Assembly (NCBI RefSeq): GCF_002531935.1
Contig: NZ_NWSV01000027.1
Location: 1-64,000 of the forward strand
Origin: Rhizobium chutanense
GTDB lineage: Bacteria > Pseudomonadota > Alphaproteobacteria > Rhizobiales > Rhizobiaceae
DNA length: 64,000 bases
Direction: 5' to 3'
This document shows positions 1-8,804 of the stretch, piece by piece. The translations under genes were made by a program, and so were the position numbers. Below the pieces are notes generated by a model. It ran no database searches and was not told the DNA's origin. It saw only the letters and a program-made list of their open reading frames with translations. How positions within the stretch are numbered: the first letter of the stretch is position 1; each line of letters starts with the position of its first letter.

Positions 1-46
1 GGAACTGTCAGGCATGTCTCCGAACATCTGTCAGGTATGTATCCGG
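1..46. mobile_element. possible insertion-sequence end (tandem terminal motif)
   Basis: An 18-bp motif beginning CTGTCAGG and ending TCCG occurs twice in direct orientation, at 5-22 and 28-45, with two mismatches. Repeated CTGTCAGGnATGTnTCCG blocks resemble ends I associate with IS481-type elements in rhizobia, so this may be one end of an element lying to the left. No transposase is visible in the window, so the family assignment is recollection plus inference, not proof. The bases just to the right (about 48-76) resemble the GGCCTGGxATGACGGAGG repeat seen again near 56.5 kb. Confidence 0.3.
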
Positions 47-161
47 GCTTTACATCAAGGCCTGGGATGACGGAGGTCGTCGGGCCGTTTCCAGAAGACG
101 CCGACTGTCGGCGTCATGCGGCCGTGTCGGCGGGACATCCCCCCTCACAAGGAGAACTGCA

Positions 162-398
162 ATGGACCCTTCGATTGCTCCGGCCTCGCGGGCCGCCGTG
201 GTGACGCCGAATGACAGTGCTCTTGTCGGGGCGCGCGCGCTCTATATCGGCACGGCGGGCGATGTCGCCATTGCGCCGCGGCGCGATGTGGATCCGGTCG
301 TCTTCAGAAACGTGCCGGCCGGGACGGTCCTGCCGGTGCATGCGGCGATCGTGGCGCTGACCGGGACCACGGCGTCCAACATCATCGCGCTGTTCTGA
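162..398 (+). CDS. phage spike base protein, RCAP_Rcc01079-like
   Basis: A 78-residue protein whose core (ARALYIGTAGDVA, then VVFRNVPAGTVLPV and TGTTASNIIAL) fits the short all-beta spike base proteins of the RCAP_Rcc01079 family, found in alphaproteobacterial prophages and gene-transfer-agent-like particles. A good AGGAG ribosome binding site sits just upstream of the ATG. It is followed within 12 bases by the small terminase gene, so it is the first visible gene of the packaging/structural operon. The predicted role is a small trimeric base for a tail spike or fibre. Family recognition is by motif only. Confidence 0.65.
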   Translation: MDPSIAPASRAAVVTPNDSALVGARALYIGTAGDVAIAPRRDVDPVVFRNVPAGTVLPVHAAIVALTGTTASNIIALF

Positions 399-410
399 GC
401 TTTCCACCTT

Positions 411-881
411 ATGGGCAGACCGACCAAGTTCACCCAGGCGCTGGCGGAGAAAATTTGCGAGCGCATCGCCGACAGGGAAAGCCTCCGGTCGATCTGCCGG
501 GATGAGGATATGCCGGCGAAATCGACGGTGCTCTCCTGGCTCGCCGATGACGGCAAGGCGGCGTTTCGGGCGCGTTATGCGCTGGCCCGCGAGATCCTGG
601 CCGACGGCTTCGTCGACGAGCTGGTCGAGATCGCCGACGACCGCAGCAATGACTGGATCGAGAAGAAGAACGCCGCCGGCGAAACCACCGGCTGGCAGGA
701 GAATGGCGAGGCGATCAGGCGCTCGCAGCTGCGCATCGCCACGCGGCAATGGGTCGCCGAGAAGCTGAAGCCGAAGAAATACGGCGCCAAGGTCGAGCCC
801 GAACAGGGCGTCACCGGCGAAGTCTCGCAATTGCTGGAAGATATCAATGGCAAAACCCGCGGACTTCCAAACGGCGGTTGA
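411..881 (+). CDS. phage terminase small subunit (Sf6-like)
   Basis: 156 residues beginning MGRPTKFT. The N-terminal half looks like the helix-turn-helix DNA-recognition region of Sf6-type small terminases: an ADRESLRSICRDEDMP segment with the pattern 'small repertoire of steps, serine, initiator recognition', then a WLADDG helix. The C-terminal half, with RRSQLRIATRQWVAEKLKPKKYG, is the segment that typically precedes the oligomerisation tail in this family. The protein selects the packaging site on phage DNA and hands it to the large subunit. Its 3' end overlaps the large terminase gene by 35 bases, implying translational coupling. Confidence 0.8.
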   Translation: MGRPTKFTQALAEKICERIADRESLRSICRDEDMPAKSTVLSWLADDGKAAFRARYALAREILADGFVDELVEIADDRSNDWIEKKNAAGETTGWQENGEAIRRSQLRIATRQWVAEKLKPKKYGAKVEPEQGVTGEVSQLLEDINGKTRGLPNGG

Positions 882-2418
882 CCAGTTTTCCGACTGGCGC
901 TGGCGGCTGAACAATCTCTACTGGATCACCGACAAGGCCGGCAAACGCGTCAGGTTCGAGATGAATTGGACGCAGATGACCTTCTTCGAGCAGATGCATT
1001 ATCTGAATGTGCTGCTGAAGGCCCGCCAGCTCGGCCTCACCACCTTCATCCAGATCTTCATGCTCGATGCCTGCGTCTTCAACCGGGATATCAGGGCCGG
1101 CACCATCGCCCATACGCTCGGCGACGTGCAGACGATCTTCCGGGACAAGATCAAATATCCCTATGACAATCTGCCGGATGGCATCCGCAATGCCGTGCCC
1201 GTCGTCAGGACCAACCAGACCGAACTGCTGCTCGCCAACAATTCGAGCATCCGCGTCGGCACCTCGCTGCGCTCGGGAACGCTGCAATATCTGCATATTT
1301 CCGAATATGGAAAGCTCTGCGCCAAATATCCCGAAAAGGCGAGGGAAGTGCGCACCGGCGCCTTGAACACGGTGCAGGCCGGCCAGCTGGTCTTCGTCGA
1401 AAGCACGGCGGAGGGCCAGGAAGGGCATTTCTATTCGCTCTGCGAGGATGGCCAGGTCAAGCAGCGCCAGGCGGCGAAGCTGACCGAACTGGACTTCAAG
1501 TTCCATTTCTTTCCCTGGTGGAAGGAGCCGCAATATCAGATCGCGCCCGAAGGCGTGATCATCACCGATGCTTTCGCCAAATATTTCCGCAACCTGGCCG
1601 ACCAGGGCATCAGCCTGACCGACGGGCAGAAGGCCTGGTATATCAAGAAGGCCGAAACCCAGCTCGGCGACATGAAGCGCGAATATCCCTCGACGCCGGC
1701 CGAAGCCTTCGAAGCAAGCGTCGAGGGCGCCTATTATGCCGATCAGATGGCGGTGGCCGATGCCGAAGAGCGCATCGGGGTTTTCCCGCATGTCGCGGGT
1801 TATCCGGTTCACACCATTTCCGACATCGGCATGGACGATGCCAACAGCGTCTGGCTGTTCCAGGTGCTGCCCGGCCGCGTGCGGATGATCGGCTATTTCG
1901 AGCACACCGGCACCGGCATGGACGGCATGCTCGACGAACTGGCGCGGCGCGGCGCCGAGCACGGCTATGTCTACGGCGTGCACAACATGCCGCATGACAT
2001 CAAGGTCCGGGAATGGACGCGCGGCGGCATGACCCGCATCGAGATCATGCTGAAAGAGGTCAGGGCGCGCGGTCTCGGCACGGTGCGCAAGGTCGAGCGC
2101 GCCTATGTCCACGACCGCATCAACGGCACGCGGCGCATTCTGGCGAAAGTCGAGTTCGACCAGGCCGGCTGCATCGACGGCATCAAGTGCCTGAGGAACT
2201 ACCGCAAGGACTGGGACGAGGACCTCGGCGTCTTCCGCGACGAGCCGCTGCACAACTGGGCCTCGCACGGCGCCGACGCTTTCGGCGGGTTGGCGATCAT
2301 CTTCACCGGACTGGCGCCGGAACCGCTGAAGCCGGAGCCGAAGGCGCTGCCGACCTTCCAGACCATGACCTTCGACGAATTTGCCGATTCCACCCCGAGA
2401 CAGAGCGAGCGTGTTTGA
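847..2418 (+). CDS. phage terminase large subunit
   Basis: 523 residues, the DNA-packaging motor and headful nuclease. A Walker-A-like KARQLGLTT lies at residues 58-66. A Walker-B-like segment HISEYGK follows, and an ESTAEGQEG stretch fits the coupling region. The C-terminal half carries SDIGMDDANSVWLF, the first acidic motif expected for the RNase-H-type nuclease, and a later GADAFGG motif. Length and order match Sf6/P22-type large terminases. It starts inside the small terminase gene, and its stop overlaps the portal start codon (ATGA), so the three packaging genes are coupled. Confidence 0.92.
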   Translation: MAKPADFQTAVDQFSDWRWRLNNLYWITDKAGKRVRFEMNWTQMTFFEQMHYLNVLLKARQLGLTTFIQIFMLDACVFNRDIRAGTIAHTLGDVQTIFRDKIKYPYDNLPDGIRNAVPVVRTNQTELLLANNSSIRVGTSLRSGTLQYLHISEYGKLCAKYPEKAREVRTGALNTVQAGQLVFVESTAEGQEGHFYSLCEDGQVKQRQAAKLTELDFKFHFFPWWKEPQYQIAPEGVIITDAFAKYFRNLADQGISLTDGQKAWYIKKAETQLGDMKREYPSTPAEAFEASVEGAYYADQMAVADAEERIGVFPHVAGYPVHTISDIGMDDANSVWLFQVLPGRVRMIGYFEHTGTGMDGMLDELARRGAEHGYVYGVHNMPHDIKVREWTRGGMTRIEIMLKEVRARGLGTVRKVERAYVHDRINGTRRILAKVEFDQAGCIDGIKCLRNYRKDWDEDLGVFRDEPLHNWASHGADAFGGLAIIFTGLAPEPLKPEPKALPTFQTMTFDEFADSTPRQSERV

Positions 2419-4535
2419 TGGAAGACGAGACAACGGCGTCGGAGAGCGGGCAGCAGTGGGATCCGGCCAAGGTCGGCGCCCATTGGCAGCAGGAGCTCGA
2501 GCGCGCCCAGCGCTATTTCAAATCCTGGCATGACCGCTGCGTCAAGATCGAGAAGATCTATCTCGACCAGCAGGCGGACCAGACGAGCGCGGCCAAGCGC
2601 CGGTTTCCGATGCTTTGGGCCAACACCTCGGTGCTGCAGCCGGCCGTTTATGCCCGCGTGCCGCAGTCGGTGGTCGAGCGCCGCTTCAAGGATGCCCAGC
2701 CGGTGGCGCGCATCGCCTCCGAGCTCGTCGAACGCAATCTCGCCTATACAGGCGACGAGGCCGATCTCGATTCCATCATGCGGGCGGTGCGCGACGATTT
2801 CCTGCTCTGTGCCCGCGGCACGGTGTGGCTGCGCTATGAGGCCGATTTCGAGCCGCTCGACATGGGCGTCGAGCCCTCTCAGCCGGCGAATGGCGGCTTG
2901 CCCGAGGGTCTGCCCGCAGATGGCATTGGCGCTCCTCTGCCCGAGGGGATCGCCGACGAGCGGGTGTGCATCGATTATGTCCACTGGTCGGACTTCCTGC
3001 ATTCGCCGGCGCGGCGCTGGAAGGATGTCACCTGGGTGGCGCGGCGGGTGCCGATGACCGACGAGGAGATGGAGAAGCGCTTCGGCCGGCAAGCGATGAC
3101 ATCGCGGGCGGCGGACGGCGCGGCCGGCAAAAAGGGCGAAAGCCAGGCCGAGCGCGCCGAAAACGAGGGCAAGACCCATATCTGGGAAATCTGGTGCAAG
3201 AGCGAGAATTATACCGTCTGGATCGCCGACGGCGCGGCCGTGGCGCTCGAAGTCTCCGAGCCGCCGCTCGATCTCACCCATTTCTGGCCGTGCCCGCGCC
3301 CGGCCTACGGCACGATGTCGACGAGCTCGCTGATCCCGGTTCCCGATTATGTCTATTATCAGCAGCAATGCGACGAGATCGATCTCTTGACCAGGCGCAT
3401 CAACAAGCTGACCGATCAGCTGCGGCTGAAGATCTTCTATCCCTCCGGCGACGGCGCGATCTCGCCGGCGATCGAAAAGGCGATGCGGCCTGAAAACGAC
3501 ATGGTGATGGTGCCGATCCCGGAATGGGCCGCCTTCACCGACAAGGGCGGCTCGAAGGCGATCGTGACGCTGCCGATCGACGAGGTGCAGAAGGTGATCG
3601 TCGCCTGCATGGCGGCGCGCAAGCAACTGATCGAGGATGTCTACCAGATCACCGGCATTTCAGACATCGTGCGCGGCGACACCCAGGCCTCGGAGACGGC
3701 GACGGCGCAGCGGATCAAGAGCCAGTGGGGCTCGATCCGCATCCGCGACCGCCAGGCCGAGCTCGCCCGCTTTGCCCGCGACATCATCCGCCTTGCCGGC
3801 GAAATCATCTGCGACCAGTTCCAGCCGGAAACGCTGATGCTGGTGAGCGGCGTCAAGCTGCCCACCATGGCCGAGAAACAGCAGGTGCAAATGCAGATGC
3901 AGCAGATGCAGATGGCCGCGCAGCAGGCGGCGATGCGGGCGCAGCAGATGGGCCAACCCCCACCGCCGCCGCCGGAAATGCCGCCGCAGCTGCAGCAGAT
4001 GATGGGGCAGCCGACGATCGACGAGGTGGTGCAGCTCTTGCGCAACGACAGCATTCGCGGCTTCCAGATCGAGATCGAAACGGATTCGACCATCGAGCCG
4101 GACGAGGATGCCGAAAAGCAGCGCCGCATGGAATTCGTGCAGATGGTCGGCGGCTTCATGCAGCAGGCCGGCGCCATGGCGCAGCAGTCGCCGATGCTGG
4201 TGCCTGTCATGGTCGAGACGCTGCTCTTTGCCGCCCGCGGCTTCCGGGCCGGCCGCCAGCTGGAAAGCACGCTGGAGCAGGTCGGCGCCCAACTTTCTCA
4301 GGCCGCCGGCGCCCCGAAGCCGGAGCCGCAGCCTGCGCCCGGAGAGATGATCAAGCTGCAGACCGCTCAGGTGAAGGCGGGTGCGGAACAGCGCAAGGCC
4401 GAGCTCGGCGTCGCAGAGGCCGAGATCGAGCACCGCGCCACGGTGGAAAAGGCGCGCGGCGAAATGGCGGCGCAGGCGATCGATCAGATGCGCAGCGCGC
4501 AATCCGTTTACCAATGGGCCGGGAGAACAGCATGA
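2418..4535 (+). CDS. phage portal protein (P22-like)
   Basis: 705 residues starting MEDETTASESGQQWDP at the ATG overlapping the terminase stop; upstream in-frame codons lie inside the terminase gene and were not used. Length fits podovirus portals of the P22 type. Visible marks are an N-terminal YFKSWHDRCVKIEKIYLD helix, a YVYYQQQCDEIDLLTRR clip/stem region, the conserved YQITGISDIVRGDT segment, and a Gln/Met/Pro-rich low-complexity stretch (about residues 490-535) before the C-terminal coiled-coil. It forms the dodecameric DNA entry vertex and docks the terminase. It is followed by a 4-base overlap with the next gene. Confidence 0.88.
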   Translation: MEDETTASESGQQWDPAKVGAHWQQELERAQRYFKSWHDRCVKIEKIYLDQQADQTSAAKRRFPMLWANTSVLQPAVYARVPQSVVERRFKDAQPVARIASELVERNLAYTGDEADLDSIMRAVRDDFLLCARGTVWLRYEADFEPLDMGVEPSQPANGGLPEGLPADGIGAPLPEGIADERVCIDYVHWSDFLHSPARRWKDVTWVARRVPMTDEEMEKRFGRQAMTSRAADGAAGKKGESQAERAENEGKTHIWEIWCKSENYTVWIADGAAVALEVSEPPLDLTHFWPCPRPAYGTMSTSSLIPVPDYVYYQQQCDEIDLLTRRINKLTDQLRLKIFYPSGDGAISPAIEKAMRPENDMVMVPIPEWAAFTDKGGSKAIVTLPIDEVQKVIVACMAARKQLIEDVYQITGISDIVRGDTQASETATAQRIKSQWGSIRIRDRQAELARFARDIIRLAGEIICDQFQPETLMLVSGVKLPTMAEKQQVQMQMQQMQMAAQQAAMRAQQMGQPPPPPPEMPPQLQQMMGQPTIDEVVQLLRNDSIRGFQIEIETDSTIEPDEDAEKQRRMEFVQMVGGFMQQAGAMAQQSPMLVPVMVETLLFAARGFRAGRQLESTLEQVGAQLSQAAGAPKPEPQPAPGEMIKLQTAQVKAGAEQRKAELGVAEAEIEHRATVEKARGEMAAQAIDQMRSAQSVYQWAGRTA

Positions 4536-4843
4536 GAGAACGCTATTGCCGCGTCTGCGGCGGCTGGCACGCGCTCGACCAATGGCCGCACAATTGCTTG
4601 CCGGAACGCAGTCCGGCGCGCTCCGACCTTCCGGCGCCGCATTTCGTCAGCGACAGCATCGATATCCAGTCGATGCATGACGGGCAGCACTACACCTCGA
4701 AGGCCAAGCTACGCTCAGCCTACCGGGCCGCCGGCGTGGTCGAGATCGGCAATGAAAAACCGCAGCCGATCGCGAAGCCGACCACGGATCGAAAGGCGAT
4801 CCGCAACGAATTACGGCGCGTTCACGCCGAATACAACGCCTGA
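4532..4843 (+). CDS. small phage protein with N-terminal Cys pair
   Basis: 103 residues beginning MRERYCRVCGGWH, with a CxxC pair, WH and a further Cys (HNC), which suggests a small zinc-ribbon-like head. The middle contains SMHDGQHYTSKAKLRSAYR, a pattern seen in short phage head proteins that accompany the portal in related prophages. It overlaps the portal stop by four bases (ATGA). I do not know its function; by position it may assist head assembly. The start is fixed by the overlap. Confidence 0.65.
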   Translation: MRERYCRVCGGWHALDQWPHNCLPERSPARSDLPAPHFVSDSIDIQSMHDGQHYTSKAKLRSAYRAAGVVEIGNEKPQPIAKPTTDRKAIRNELRRVHAEYNA

Positions 4844-4938
4844 TGCATGTCGCCCGGAAGTGTGCCGCGGTTCCGGGACAACGACATGCAAAACAACGAT
4901 CTACCGGGCATCAATCCCCGAAATAGGAAATTTCCCAC

Positions 4939-5955
4939 ATGGATATGGAAGACCTGAACGAAGCCGGCAACGGCAGCGAAGATTTTGGCGCGTCCGATGG
5001 CGCGCCGGTCAGCATTCGCGACAGCCTGAAGGCGGCGATCGATACCGTCGAAGGCAATGGACCGGGCGAACTCGCCGGCCAGCCGCGCGACGGCGAAAAT
5101 GGCCGTTTCCTGGCCAAGGGGCAGGAGCAGGCCGCCGCCCAGCAGACAGCGCAGGCACAGAGCCGAGGGCAGGGCGTCGAACAGCCTGCAGCCGGCGGCA
5201 GCCGGGTTCCGCCCGGCTGGTCGGCGGAAGCCAAGGCGCACTTCGGCAGCCTCCCCGGCGAAGTGCAGGCGGCGATCGCCAAGCGCGAACAGGAGGTCGA
5301 TAACGGCTTCCGTGTCCTGCAGGATTACAAGGGGCTCGAGGAATTCACGCCGCTCATCCGCCAGGCCGGCATGACCCATGCCGACGTCATGCGCCGGGCG
5401 ATCGACTGGGAAAAGGCGCTCATCCACGACCCCGTCAACACCGTCGTTCACGTCGCCAGGATGGCCGGGGTCAATCTTCATGCCCTCGTCAATGGTCAGA
5501 CGGGGGAGATCCTGCAGCGCAATTCGCAGCAGGTACAGCCGCAGCCGCGATCCATCAATGTCGAGGCGACGGTCGAACATGTTCTGCGGAAAAGGGACAC
5601 CGAAACTCAAGTCGATGCCTTCCTTTCCGACCCGGCAAACGCGCACGCCGACGATGTGCTTGACGACATGGTCGCCCTTATCAATGCCGGGCGGGCATCG
5701 ACGCTTCAGGACGCCTACGACGCCGCATGCTGGATGCGCCCGGACATTCGCCGGCAGTTGATCAGCCAGACTGCGGCTCCTGTCCATCCACAGCAAGCCC
5801 AGAGGGCCGCAGCGGCAGATCAAGCCCGCCGCGCCTCGCGATCCATCTCTGGTTCCTCCGCGCCGGGCCCGACCCGCGACGCGGCAAGAGGCCAGCCCAC
5901 CTCCATCCGGGACTCGCTGCGCGACGCCATGCGGTTTTCGCGCGGCCAAGTCTGA
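4939..5955 (+). CDS. probable capsid scaffolding protein
   Basis: 338 residues, acidic and Gln/Ala-rich with little globular signal, placed between portal and major capsid where P22-like phages carry the scaffold. Residues about 85-150 include RVPPGWSAEAKAHFGSLPG and a helix-rich segment; this 'PPGWSAEAKA' block is common in rhizobial and other alphaproteobacterial phage scaffold-like proteins. An imperfect internal repeat is visible: SIRDSLKAAID near the N terminus and SIRDSLRDAM near the C terminus. A protease or coat-binding role cannot be read from sequence. The assignment rests mainly on context and composition. Confidence 0.55.
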   Translation: MDMEDLNEAGNGSEDFGASDGAPVSIRDSLKAAIDTVEGNGPGELAGQPRDGENGRFLAKGQEQAAAQQTAQAQSRGQGVEQPAAGGSRVPPGWSAEAKAHFGSLPGEVQAAIAKREQEVDNGFRVLQDYKGLEEFTPLIRQAGMTHADVMRRAIDWEKALIHDPVNTVVHVARMAGVNLHALVNGQTGEILQRNSQQVQPQPRSINVEATVEHVLRKRDTETQVDAFLSDPANAHADDVLDDMVALINAGRASTLQDAYDAACWMRPDIRRQLISQTAAPVHPQQAQRAAAADQARRASRSISGSSAPGPTRDAARGQPTSIRDSLRDAMRFSRGQV

Positions 5956-5987
5956 TCAAAGGCCAATTCTGATCAAAGGAATGATCG

Positions 5988-6962
5988 ATGCCCATTTCGC
6001 CCAACCTCTCTGAAATCGTCACCACGACGCTGCGCAACCGCAGCGGCACGGTCGCCGACGACGTGACGAAGAACAACGGTCTTCTCACCCGTCTCAACAG
6101 CCGCGGCCGCAAGAAGCCCATCTCCGGCGGCCGCACCATCGTCCAGGAACTGCAGTACCAGGAAAACAGCACCTTCAAGCGCTATTCCGGCTACGATATT
6201 TTGAATGTGCAGCCCTCCGACGTCATCACCGCGGCCGAATACGACCTCAAGCAGGCCGCGGTTGCTGTCTCCATGTCCGGCCTCGAACAGCTGCAGAACT
6301 CCGGCGAGGATGCGATTCTCGATCTGCTCGAGCAGCGCATCGAAAACGCCGAAACGACGCTGAAGAACAACATCGCCCTCGACTGCTATTCCGATGGCAC
6401 AGCCGATGGCGGGCGGCAGATCGGCGGCCTGCAGCTCTTGATCTCGACCTCGCCGACGTCCGGCACCGTCGGCGGCATTTCGCGCGCCACCTGGGGTTTC
6501 TGGCGCAACCAGAAATTCTCGGCCTCGGCCGATGGCGGTGCGGCCGCCACCAATGCCAATATCCAGAGCTACATGAACCGGCTCTATATGTCCTGCGTGC
6601 GCGGCTCGGACGCGCCCGATCTCGTCGTCGCCGACAACAACTTCTTCCGCCTCTACTGGGAATCGCTGCAGGCGATCCAGCGCATCACCTCGGCGGACAA
6701 GGGCATGGCCGGCTTCCAGTCGCTGCAATATATGGGCGCCGACGTGATCTTCGACGGCGGTTTCGGCGGCGGCGCGCCGCTCAACCAGATGTTCTTCCTC
6801 AACACCAAATACCTGTTCTACCGCCCGCACCGCGACCGCGACATGGCGCCGATCGGTGACGAGCGCATGAACACCAACCAGGATGCCTTCGTGCAGCTGA
6901 TGGGCTTCGCCGGCAACCTCACCATGAACAACGCCTTCCTGCAGGGCGTGCTGTTCGCCTGA
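5988..6962 (+). CDS. phage major capsid protein
   Basis: 324 residues, no signal peptide, beginning MPISPNLSEIVTTTLRNRSG. Pattern and length fit HK97-fold coat proteins of this rhizobial prophage family: an early basic/Gly segment NSRGRKKPISGG, a long central helix (LLEQRIENAETTLKNNI), a conserved GGLQLLIS segment, and a C-terminal region with RDRDMAPIGDERMNTNQDA. It sits directly after the scaffold-like gene with an AAAGGA-type ribosome binding site. It should be the most abundant virion protein. Confidence 0.85.
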   Translation: MPISPNLSEIVTTTLRNRSGTVADDVTKNNGLLTRLNSRGRKKPISGGRTIVQELQYQENSTFKRYSGYDILNVQPSDVITAAEYDLKQAAVAVSMSGLEQLQNSGEDAILDLLEQRIENAETTLKNNIALDCYSDGTADGGRQIGGLQLLISTSPTSGTVGGISRATWGFWRNQKFSASADGGAAATNANIQSYMNRLYMSCVRGSDAPDLVVADNNFFRLYWESLQAIQRITSADKGMAGFQSLQYMGADVIFDGGFGGGAPLNQMFFLNTKYLFYRPHRDRDMAPIGDERMNTNQDAFVQLMGFAGNLTMNNAFLQGVLFA

Positions 6963-6983
6963 TCGAACGAAAGGAACAAGCAA

Positions 6984-7769
6984 ATGTCGATCGCAACCAT
7001 CCAGTCCGATCGTCTTGGCGCGAACCCGTTCGTCGTCGAAGGCCCGATCGTTTCCGGCTCCGGTATTCCCGGGCCGAACTTTGCCCTCGGCGCCATCGCC
7101 GGCGGCGACCGCGAATCCGAATGGGTCTATTGCCAGCTGGTGCTGGCCTCGCAGACGACCCTTCAGCCCGGCCAGTGGTTCCAGTGGACCCGGGATTATG
7201 TCGCCTCGCTGCTGACGACGGCGGCGGCCGTCGTCGGCCAGCGCTGCGGCGTCTTTTCCGGGGCCGCCCAGCCGCCGACCGTGACCGGCGGCCCGGTCGG
7301 CGCCGTGACGCTGCAACCCGGCACCTATTACATCTGGCTGCAGCGCAACGGCCAGGCGCCGTCGCAGGTGGCGACCGCAACGGCGGCCCTCGTCGTTGCC
7401 GAAACCACCGCCACCGCAGGCCAGGCAAGCGCCCCGGCCTCGGCAACGACGACCACCAAGGCCATCGCCAACGTCAATTTTGCGGCGGCCAACCAGACCT
7501 TCACCGCAACCACCGTCAACGGCTCCAACCTGCTGACCAGCCTTTCCGGCCTCAATGCCGGTTCCGGCCCGTTCATCGGTGCGGCGGTTGCCGGCACCGG
7601 TATTGCAGGCGGCACGACGATCTCGGGCATCACCTACAACCCGAACGGCGTCGTCCAGAGCATCACGCTCTCGGCCAATGCCACCGCCAACGGCACGGGC
7701 ATCACCGTCACGGCGACGGGCGTGCTGGAGGCGACGCTGATGCGGCCGTTTCTGTCGAAGGTGAATTAA
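6984..7769 (+). CDS. phage head decoration/fibre-like protein
   Basis: 261 residues, Ala/Thr/Gly-rich. The first ~120 residues resemble small head-decoration domains placed after the coat gene (RESEWVYCQLVLAS, then QPGTYYIWLQRNGQAP). The rest (about 130-255) is a Thr/Ala-rich beta-strand region with repeated TATTVNGSNLL- and TTISGITYNPNG-like strands, typical of exposed phage Ig-like or fibre domains. It is followed at once by a strong intrinsic terminator, so it closes the head operon. The exact family is not recognised. Confidence 0.55.
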   Translation: MSIATIQSDRLGANPFVVEGPIVSGSGIPGPNFALGAIAGGDRESEWVYCQLVLASQTTLQPGQWFQWTRDYVASLLTTAAAVVGQRCGVFSGAAQPPTVTGGPVGAVTLQPGTYYIWLQRNGQAPSQVATATAALVVAETTATAGQASAPASATTTTKAIANVNFAAANQTFTATTVNGSNLLTSLSGLNAGSGPFIGAAVAGTGIAGGTTISGITYNPNGVVQSITLSANATANGTGITVTATGVLEATLMRPFLSKVN

Positions 7770-7781
7770 AGCAAGACGTTG

Positions 7782-7804
7782 ACGGGCGCTGCGGCGCCCG
7801 TTTT
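7782..7804 (+). terminator. intrinsic terminator after head genes
   Basis: A perfect 8-bp stem (ACGGGCGC / GCGCCCGT) with a 4-base loop is followed by TTTT, 12 bases after the preceding stop codon. It divides the head operon from the tail genes. Confidence 0.8.
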
Positions 7805-7828
7805 CGCCGACCTTTTTATGCGTGGCGT

Positions 7829-7968
7829 GCCCCTCATCCGGCTGCCGCCACCTTCTCCCCGCTTGCGGGGAGAAGGGACACCGCCGCGACCTCTCCGTTC
7901 CCCACCTACCTCTAGCGGGGCACGTCCCCTCTCCCCGTTTTTACGGGGAGAGGGCTAGGGTGAGGGGC
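7829..7968. repeat. RIME-type intergenic repeat inside the prophage
   Basis: A 140-bp element bounded by GCCCCTCA and TGAGGGGC. Its left hairpin has a perfect 12-bp stem (7851-7862 with 7865-7876), and its right hairpin a perfect 12-bp stem (7927-7938 with 7943-7954). The reverse complement of 59983-60120 matches it over the full length with scattered differences, so both are full copies of one mosaic repeat family. Such RIME elements are typical of rhizobial chromosomes; finding one between phage structural genes suggests long residence. Confidence 0.85.
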
Positions 7969-8029
7969 AGCCATCCGCACGACATCGCTCATCCCACATC
8001 TCCCCGCCATCAACAGCGAGACACACACC

Positions 8030-8593
8030 ATGCCCGACAACACCGGAATTTATGCCTCCTTCAGCCTCGAGCCGGTCGAACAGACCTTTCTGACCGAAAG
8101 GGAAGGCCGGCCGATCTTTGCCGACAAGGAATTCGTGCGCATCTTCATCGCAGGCGACAAACATACCGAAGTCTACCGCGAGGTGACGGACAACGACAAA
8201 CAGCGTTTTGCCGACGCCTACAAGCGCTTCAAGGAAGGCGCCGAGGCCCGCGAGCAGCTGACCGGCACGCCGCTTTCGCAATGGCCCTATCTCAAGCCCA
8301 GCCAGATCAAGGAGATGGAGGCGGTCAACATCTATACCGTCGAGCAGCTCGCCGCTCTCTCCGATACCGCCAAGCAGAAGATCGGCATGGGCGCCAACGA
8401 GCTTGTCGCCGCCGCCCGGGCCTATCTGGCCACCGCCGAGAACTCCAGCGCCGCTTCCGCCTTCGCCGCCGAAAACGAGCGGCTGAAGGGCGAGGTCAGC
8501 CGCCTGCAGGAGCAGATGAAGGAAATGGCCTTGCGCTTCGAGGCGATCGACAGGGAAGGCGAGGGCAAGGGGCGCGGCCGGCAGGCGGCCTGA
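8030..8593 (+). CDS. phage protein with C-terminal coiled coil
   Basis: 187 residues. The N-terminal part contains EFVRIFIAGDKHTEVYREVT and LSQWPYLKPSQIKEMEA, a pattern known from alphaproteobacterial phage head-region proteins of unknown function. A central helical block reads YTVEQLAALSDTAKQKIG, a helix-hairpin-helix-like stretch. Residues about 140-180 form a clear heptad coiled coil (AAENERLKGEVSRLQEQMKE). It stands alone between two mosaic repeats. Position suggests a head or head-tail joining protein; no enzymatic motif is visible. Confidence 0.6.
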   Translation: MPDNTGIYASFSLEPVEQTFLTEREGRPIFADKEFVRIFIAGDKHTEVYREVTDNDKQRFADAYKRFKEGAEAREQLTGTPLSQWPYLKPSQIKEMEAVNIYTVEQLAALSDTAKQKIGMGANELVAAARAYLATAENSSAASAFAAENERLKGEVSRLQEQMKEMALRFEAIDREGEGKGRGRQAA

Positions 8594-8612
8594 GGAAGCG
8601 CTGAACAAGCGG

Positions 8613-8729
8613 CCCCCTCATCCGCCCTACGGGCACCTTCTCCCCGCTGGGGAGAAGAGGGAATCGAGACCTCGCGGCATAACCCCTTCGCCCCAACGGG
8701 GAGAAGGTGCCGGCAGGCGGATGAGGGGG
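8613..8729. repeat. RIME-related inverted repeat
   Basis: 117 bp bounded by CCCCCTCATCCG and CGGATGAGGGGG, with matching inner blocks CACCTTCTCCCC and GGGGAGAAGGTG. It is a shorter relative of the 7829-7968 element. Together the two repeats flank the coiled-coil phage gene on both sides. Confidence 0.75.
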
Positions 8730-8804
8730 TTGCACGGCACAACCTCAAGTAATTTTGCCTATCCCAACGTCCACAGCAACGGCTCTGAACCGGAGATCCC
8801 CCGC

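Noticed and set aside
2013..2417. N-terminal extension of the portal protein
   Set aside because: It lies inside the terminase frame, is Arg/His-rich, and the overlapping ATG after it gives a normal portal start.
844..2433. 529-residue open frame antisense to the terminase gene
   Set aside because: It mirrors a clear terminase large subunit; long antisense frames are common in high-GC coding DNA and its product is Arg/Ala/Asp-rich without domains.
7829..8729. CRISPR-like array
   Set aside because: Only two unequal palindromic elements, with a gene between them and no regular spacers; they match mosaic intergenic repeats.
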